Shown piece by piece: positions 57,961-64,000 of a stretch of 64,000 bases of DNA. The stretch is from Diadema setosum (lineage: Eukaryota; Echinodermata; Echinoidea; Diadematoida; Diadematidae), in the NCBI GenBank assembly GCA_033980235.1, contig CM067065.1:10190373-10254372 (forward strand), in the 5' to 3' direction. Within the stretch, counting starts at the first letter, position 1; each line of letters begins with the position of its first letter. Made by a program: the position numbers and the translations under genes. The notes beneath the pieces are model-generated. The model made no database searches and was not told the origin of the DNA. It saw only the letters and a program-made list of their open reading frames with translations.

Positions 57961-57989
57961 ATGGAGGGGGTTCAATATTATGCCCTTAT

Positions 57990-59960
57990 AAAAAAAAACC
58001 ATGGTTTTACAACCGTAACTATGGTATAACCATGGTTATGGACGGTTTTACAATGGATCGATGGTAGTCCATGATTTTTAAGTCATATCCATGGTAAATG
58101 TGTGGCGAAAGTGTGGTAATACCATTGTTAAAATACCATAGTTATGATAACATGATAAAACTTTCATTTTACGACGGTTTTAAAACCATGGTGAAAAAAT
58201 CATTGTTATACCACAGTTTTAAGAAATTAAAAAAACAATGGTGAGAAAACCACGACAAAACCATCGTTCTACTTTGGTAAAAATAACATAATAATATAAC
58301 AATGGTTGTAACCATGGTTTCACAATAGTATAAAAACAATGGTTAGGAAACCATGGTGTAACTCTCGCTCTACCAAGGTTGAAAACCATCGTTATTAAAC
58401 CATGATTTCGTCATGGTTTTATGATAGTGTAAAAAAGATAGTAATAAAACCATGATTTTAACCATGGTATTATGATAGCACAAAAACACTAGTTATAATA
58501 CCATGGTTAAACTTTCGTTTCACGAAGGTTAAAAATGATGGTTATCAACCATGATATTAACCATGGTTTTATCATAGTTAAAAAATGATGGTTATATAAC
58601 CACGGCTCTAACAGTGGTTTAATGAAAGTGTTTTAAAACCATGGTTAAAAAATCATCGTTATACCAAAGTTTTAAGAAATTAAAAAAACAATGGCGAGAA
58701 AACCACAACAAGACTATCGTTCTACTTTGGTAAAAATAACATAATAATATAACAATGGTTGTAACCATGGTTTCACAATAGTATAAAAACAATGGTTAGG
58801 AAACCATGGTGTAACTCTCGTTCTACTAAGGTTGAAAACCATCGTTATTAAACCATGATTTCATCATGGTTTTATGATAGTGTAAAAAAGATAGTAATAA
58901 AACCATGATTTTAACCATGGTATTATGATAGCACAAAAACACTAGTTATAATACCATGGTTAAACTTTCGTTTTACGAAGGTTAAAAATGATGGGTATTA
59001 ACCATGATATTAACCATGGTTTTATCATAGTTAAAAAATGATGGTTATATAACCATGGCTCTAACAGTGGTTTAATGAAAGTGTTTTAAAACCATGGTTA
59101 AAAAATTATCGTTATACCACAGTTTTAAGAAATTCAAAAAACAATGGTGAGAAAACCACAACAAGACTATCGTTCTACTTTGGTAAAAATAACATAATAA
59201 TATAACAATGGTTGTAACCATGGTTTCACAATAGTATAAAAACAATGGTTAGGAAACCATGGTGTAACTCTCGTTCTACTAAGGTTGAAAACCATCGTTA
59301 CAAAACCATGATTTCATTATGGTTTTATGATAGTGTAAAAACAATAGTTATAAAACCATGATTTTAACCGTGGTTTTACGATAGCACAAAAACACTAGTT
59401 ATAATACCATGGTTTAACTTTCGTTTTACAAAGGTTGAAAACGATGGCTATTAACCATGATTATATTAACCATGGTTTTATCATAGTTAAAAAAATGATG
59501 GTTAGGCTATATAACCATGACTTTAACAGTGGTTTAACAAAAGTGTGAAAACAACGGTTTTAAACAATCGTTCAAATTCCATTTTAGCAAGGAAAAGGAT
59601 GGTCATAGCTACACCAGGATCTGAACCGTTGTTTTATCATAGTGTGATGTGCAAAGGATGGTTATGAAACATTGATTGGTTCTACGAACCGTGGTTTCAT
59701 GATAGTGAAGAGGCGGTTAAAAAACCATGATTTTCACCATGGTTGTATGATAGCTCATAAGAACAGTGGTTATAAAACCGTGGTTTAACTTTTGTTTACC
59801 CACGGTTGAAAAAGTGGTTATTTTAACAATGGTTTCAACCGTGGTTCATTGCTGATCAGATATAGAGTGCAGAAAAACCATATTCTAGAATTTCTAACCA
59901 TGGAACCTTGTATGATAGCATAAGAACAGTGGTTATTAAACCATGGTTAACTTTTTGTTT
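57990..59960. repeat. AACCATGGTT palindrome array with a 453-bp higher-order unit
   Basis: The motif AACCATGGTT and its variants (CCATGGTT, AACCATGATT) occur at roughly every 15-40 bp. A long block beginning AAGAAATTAAAAAAACAATG starts at 58221, 58674 and 59127, a spacing of exactly 453 bp, and adjacent blocks share nearly all their order. The array decays after 59600. It has no coding content. Confidence 0.95.
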
Positions 59961-60608
59961 TACCAAAGTTTAAACCACGTGCACTATGATTATTGAATGA
60001 TGTCGATCACAAAAATCAATATGAAAACTCATAATTTGATGGCCGCAATGCCAATGCAAGTCATGACGGACATTCGATCTAACGCAACCACCCGCACCCG
60101 TTTGGCTTCAACAGGATATGTAAACAAACAGTAGTCTTACCATTGCAAACAAAAAGCTGCTTCACTTGGTTGATTTACAGCATTCCTAAAATGCAACATC
60201 TATTCACTACGGAATAAAGCACGTAAAAAACCTTAAATGAGATTACATACTCGTGAAAAAATAAAAAAAAGGTAGTAACCCATTGCCGCCCGTTCGTTCC
60301 CCGTAGCTTTGACATTTACACACAACAATAGAAAACTATGAATGCAATCGGCGTGTAGTAATTGTGTACGATGAATGGGAGATCCGGGTTGTTGATATGA
60401 GGCTCGTTCGTACCAAAGATTACAACAAAAATATATTTTAAAATATATGGAGCACAAAAAATATTGACACATTAAAAAAATTTAATTTGCAACAAAAAAA
60501 GTTTTAAACATATATTTTTTTCATTCAAAACCAAAAAATTAATGATTACAAGTTTTCTTGATAATAATGTAACGTAAGAGGTCATGTGCATGTTGTTGTT
60601 GTCGCTGA
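59961..60608. other. No gene recognised
   Basis: AT-rich sequence after the palindrome array. No protein or repeat similarity visible by eye. Confidence 0.35.
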
Positions 60609-60636
60609 TTGAACCTTACGTGTATAATGTACGATC

Positions 60637-60664
60637 ATGGAGCTACCAACTTTGGTAGCTCCAT
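60637..60664. repeat. Small perfect hairpin, 13-bp arms
   Basis: ATGGAGCTACCAA (60637-60649) and TTGGTAGCTCCAT (60652-60664) flank a 2-bp loop. Confidence 0.9.
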
Positions 60665-60818
60665 GGTACGATGTACTGCTGAACCGTTAGTCCGCGACCG
60701 CGCTCAAAAACCACACACACGGCTACGATTTGCTGTTCATCATTTCAAATGCTCTTTCGTGATGATCTCTGACCGGAGTCAAACATCTCGACGTACGAAC
60801 CATCTGATATTTTCAGAA

Positions 60819-60879
60819 ATGGCTAGCAAACGGCCCCTAAGAAAAAGAGGAACTGCTCCTTTGGGATTCTTCGAGGAAG
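60819..60879 (+). CDS. Weak candidate short first coding exon
   Basis: ATG at 60819 in an AGAAATGGC context opens MASKRPLRKRGTAPLGFFEEG and runs to GAAG|GTTGGT, a possible splice donor at 60880. It is preceded by TTTTCAG, which could be an acceptor. A GC-rich patch follows at 60955-60995. The protein is short and basic and I recognise no domain. This is weak; chance is a strong alternative. Confidence 0.15.
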
Positions 60880-61470
60880 GTTGGTCAACGTAACTTTTAA
60901 TACATTATTAGTAGATCTAATCTTAGCTAAAATAATTACCATTGATTACCAGCGAGATTTGCATTGAATTGTCCCGACCGACCCGGGGCCGGCAGCGGCC
61001 CTGCCCCTGCTGTGCAAATTTCGCATGATCGTATCAAGTGGGGATAACCAGTCCAGTAGACTGTTCTGTATCTGAAAGTGTGACTGAGTCAGTGAGTGTG
61101 AGAGTATGACATGAGAGCTCAAGAGTTTGGAATGAGTTGTTCTAACTCAGCTACCGTTGTACTGTATATGTACTGAACTGTTAGTGTTACTGTGTCACGT
61201 AAATTCTACAAGTTATCTACGCAGATTCTATACACAACCCAGTCGCTGTAGACAGTGTGTAGATCTAGTATGGTTGGGGCACCACCTATCGGCAGGGCAC
61301 CTTCCCATCGGCACCCTGCGTATCATGGCTGTTTGCGTATAGTCACTATAGAACGAAAAGGTACGCGCGGGATTAAGTGTCATGAGCTATAAAAACAATA
61401 AAAACGAAGAAACGAAAATCAAACTCAAACAAACCAAGCTAAAAATTACACATCCGCTCAGTAACGACGC

Positions 61471-61558
61471 ATGGCTGTGAAATTCACATGTATTACCTAT
61501 GGCCTGTGAAATTCACGTGAATTACCTATGCTGTGAAATTCACGTGTATACCTATGGA
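61471..61558. repeat. 28-bp tandem repeat, three copies
   Basis: CTGTGAAATTCACGTG followed by ATTACCTATGG-like sequence repeats three times. Each copy contains GTGAAATTCAC, itself near-palindromic. Confidence 0.85.
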
Positions 61559-61929
61559 GGTTAGGGGGTGCCGATCGCAAGGTTCCCTTTTTATCTGCAC
61601 GAAGAAAACGAAACGCACGCGCTAAAATTGCGCTATTTTAAAACGGAGATTCATAATCAACGAGACGGTCACGACATTCAAAACTGCAGTATTTATGGCA
61701 TATTTGAGGTAAGAATTAGGCGGATTTGTGTTAATTTTAGAATAAACAAGCTACAGATCCTTAGGGTGACGATACGTGGTACCCCCAACCCTACTAGTAG
61801 CGACAGGCTATAATTTATTCGCACAGCGTACTCTAACATCGTCTGGTCGGGCTAAAAAGACGGTAGTCGGTAGTTCTAACAGTTAGGCGTAATCCCTAAC
61901 AATGTTAGTAGGCATAGGCCTACCTCATA

Positions 61930-62088
61930 TTGGGTGGTGATATCAGGTTCGTTGCAAGCTACATCAACAACACAATTTTCTGCTAACTCTGTTGGGACTT
62001 CTAGTGGTAACTGCTCCAGTGAATCAAGAGTATCAGTAGAAGCTACGCTAAGACACAAGGGCTTACTCCTGCGAACTAGTACGCTCAT
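61930..62088 (-). CDS. Candidate coding exon, unrecognised gene
   Basis: The minus frame reads MSVLVRRSKPLCLSVASTDT, LDSLEQLPLEVPTELAENCV and VDVACNEPDITTQYE, and stays open upstream of the methionine. It ends at GAG|GTAGGC, a plausible splice donor near 61929. Composition is coding-like for a non-repetitive stretch. I recognise no domain. It could be a first exon, or an internal exon, since the frame continues upstream. No acceptor is obvious. Confidence 0.25.
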
Positions 62089-64000
62089 GGGCGAAATACA
62101 GATGCCATTCCACCATTGAAAGCAACAGACCGATAGATTGATTAGAGGGCGTACTGTATATTACGCGATCATGATATCAGTGCCGTATCACTGGGTCCTC
62201 GTATTTCTGTCTCCCTTTCATTTTTCCCCTTTTTAGGGGGCATACAGGGGAAGATATGTACCGATGTATGTACTTAGAATCTTGTTTTGTCGTAAAGAAG
62301 TATCATTCCTGTCTAACCATGAAATGTATTTGAAAAAAATGTCATTTACTTTCCAATCGCAATCTGCAGGCCCACAAAGTTTGAGCTGAAGTAGGTAGAC
62401 CAAACTATGTTTCGGGAGGGAGAGAGAAAGAGATAGGTGGCATTTGTCAGCTCAAACACAAACTTGCTGAGGGACTACTGATAAAAAAGTAATTACATTA
62501 CTTCAGTTTTTTTTTTTACATATCGACAGAAAGTATACTTTTTGTGATATTTTGAGGTCTGAAATGCAATTCTACCGCTGTGTGCTTCCTTTTAAAATGA
62601 AGAAAATGAAAGGAAGGTAGGGTTTGCTCCATAGGCTCACGTGTTTAAGAAGCTTGCGGTATTATTACTAAATTGGCTGCCATTGGGCTCCATGTTGGGC
62701 TCCCGCTCCATGCCGTACTACACCCGTTTGCGTGCAAAGTCGCGAGAGTACGCCCTCTTAGCTACTATACTCTTTGATTGTGTCTCAGCACTAACTTAAG
62801 CACTGGCAGCCACTGGCACTGGCGATAAAACTGAAGTGAACTTGAAGTCCGTAGGTGCTGGTAGGATGACCTCAAAAATATGTCATAAATTTCTGGTTGC
62901 TGGTGCTGGGCAAACTTGTGAAAGATTCGTCTGTCCGAAGGAGGAGTCTTTCATTTTTTTTTTTGACGTTACTTATGGCTCTCTACCTCCGGACTATGTC
63001 TATAGGAGGGGATCCGTAAAGCCAGATGCAGTTTCTGCTCTGTGGAACATATCCCCGTTGACGAGATACAGACCAATCTTTCGGTCAAGTGCTGGGCTTG
63101 GTGTTGAAATCAAAGAATGTCGTCTGCTGAACCTAGCTCCCCCATTTTGTAGTGTAAGAGTTAGGCCTGTAGCATGTACATTTTATGCTAATGCAATAGT
63201 CACCCACGCCACGAAACGTAGGCCCTACACGAGCATGTGGCTTCATAAATCTGAGCCTGGAAGCATAAAATTAAATATTAAGTTGTGTTTTGTAGAATGG
63301 TTGAAATTTGGGGCATTTTAGTCTGTCTTCCTCACTTTGTGTCTAAAAACTAAGCAGTCCTGCATCTTTTAATATTCGAGTGTAATCATGCGCCATCACT
63401 TTTTGTCGTGCGATTCTCACGGACCTTGCAATGCTGCGATTCCAACACCTATTGCTGGGGATCAATAACTTTGATAAGTATCGCTTAGTTAATCCGACCG
63501 TCAGTGTTGGAGCTCAGTTTAAGTCAGTCATTTGGGAGCTAGCACTAGCACTGATCTTGAAATCCCCCAATGGCAAAGGATGCTGTATTTTGTAATTTGT
63601 ATGTTATACCAGTATATCATTCACCTAACAGATTGTTGTGTGATTTTTCTGGCTAGCCTTATTTTTCTTCTCTCAATCATTAATAGGTGTATTATTGTTA
63701 TGTTGTGTGTTTTTTTTTTCCTCATCAGAATCAAAGATTGACTGTGCAAGTGGCTGATGTGAGAAGGTGTTTCCATAGAAGACTTGCAGTCCATAGAAGA
63801 CTTGAGGTCCATCCATGACCATTGATCGTGCTGTCCACTAGCTTGCTCCTTTCATGGGTACAAGTACATGATACACATGCAGCGCTGATTTACATCAATA
63901 TGTGTACATGGCATCCTCCTGGCTGAATTCTGGTGCAAAGAAGTGGATCATCTGATGTCATGTTTTTTCCCGTTTGACCATGTCATCAAGGAGAAGGTAT
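62089..64000. other. No confirmed gene
   Basis: A plus-strand frame at 62836-63321 (161 residues) is the longest here, but its sequence shows no family and has an internal FFF run from a poly-T tract. Elsewhere I see no repeats or similarity. Confidence 0.4.

Noticed and set aside
62836..63321. 161-residue frame
   Set aside because: No recognisable domain, a poly-T-derived FFF run, and no splice signals that frame it. It could be noted again if transcripts support it.

Overview
This window reads as animal nuclear DNA, most likely from a marine invertebrate deuterostome; an echinoderm such as a sea urchin is my best guess, from overall style and not from any marker gene. The evidence is low coding density, nine pieces of non-LTR retrotransposon (LINE), at least four Harbinger-type DNA transposon remnants, several short inverted-repeat elements, many tandem arrays, long A/T and G/C homopolymer tracts, and a short TTAGGG-type tract. 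There are no operons, bacterial ribosome binding sites or prokaryotic genes. I recognise no complete host gene. The best host candidate is one possible first coding exon at 25427-25681 (minus). I found no tRNA or rRNA gene by eye.

Layout. 1-1840: remnant of a DNA transposon with a psq-type helix-turn-helix fragment. 3176-3610: 3' end of a LINE. 5131-6837: element with ~80-bp terminal inverted repeats (TIRs) and a TA target duplication. 7020-8690: three degenerate ~570-bp tandem units. 9158-9404: first of four copies of a ~245-bp MITE. 10790-12886: decayed LINE carrying a second MITE copy. 14690-16790: two 15-bp minisatellite arrays around a dispersed repeat. 17706-21640: near-complete but frameshifted LINE (endonuclease plus reverse transcriptase, minus). 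21728-22930: Harbinger (HARBI1) transposase remnants. 25743-31924: a Harbinger transposon with matching TIRs and TAA duplications, holding two LINE fragments and a HARBI1 gene that is itself split by another element (29643-30618). 33165-34800: ~145-bp tandem array with a palindromic TTCGTTATTCCGAAGG array inside. 35130-37150: further degenerate repeats.

37779-41990: a LINE C-terminal fragment, then two LINE parts in opposite orientation (with a PHD-like finger and an ORF1 remnant) that look like one element inverted during insertion. 43284-45981: a 2.7-kb element with long TIRs and 9-bp target duplications, holding two long hairpins. 46020-47260: ~160-bp tandem array. 47398-47957: two more MITE copies in TA repeats. 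48640-50790: a decayed LINE of a different type. 51450-53917: a Harbinger-like fold-back element with TTA duplications. 54930-57510: ~165-bp tandem array interrupted by a 744-bp TIR element. 57960-59960: an array built on the palindrome AACCATGGTT with a 453-bp higher-order period. 60000-64000: mostly unassigned, with two weak candidate exons.

There is no gene network to describe. The biology here is layered transposition: Harbinger and other TIR elements, LINEs copied by reverse transcription, MITEs mobilised in trans, and satellite-like amplification. All LINE and transposase reading frames are broken, so none is expected to be active as it stands.
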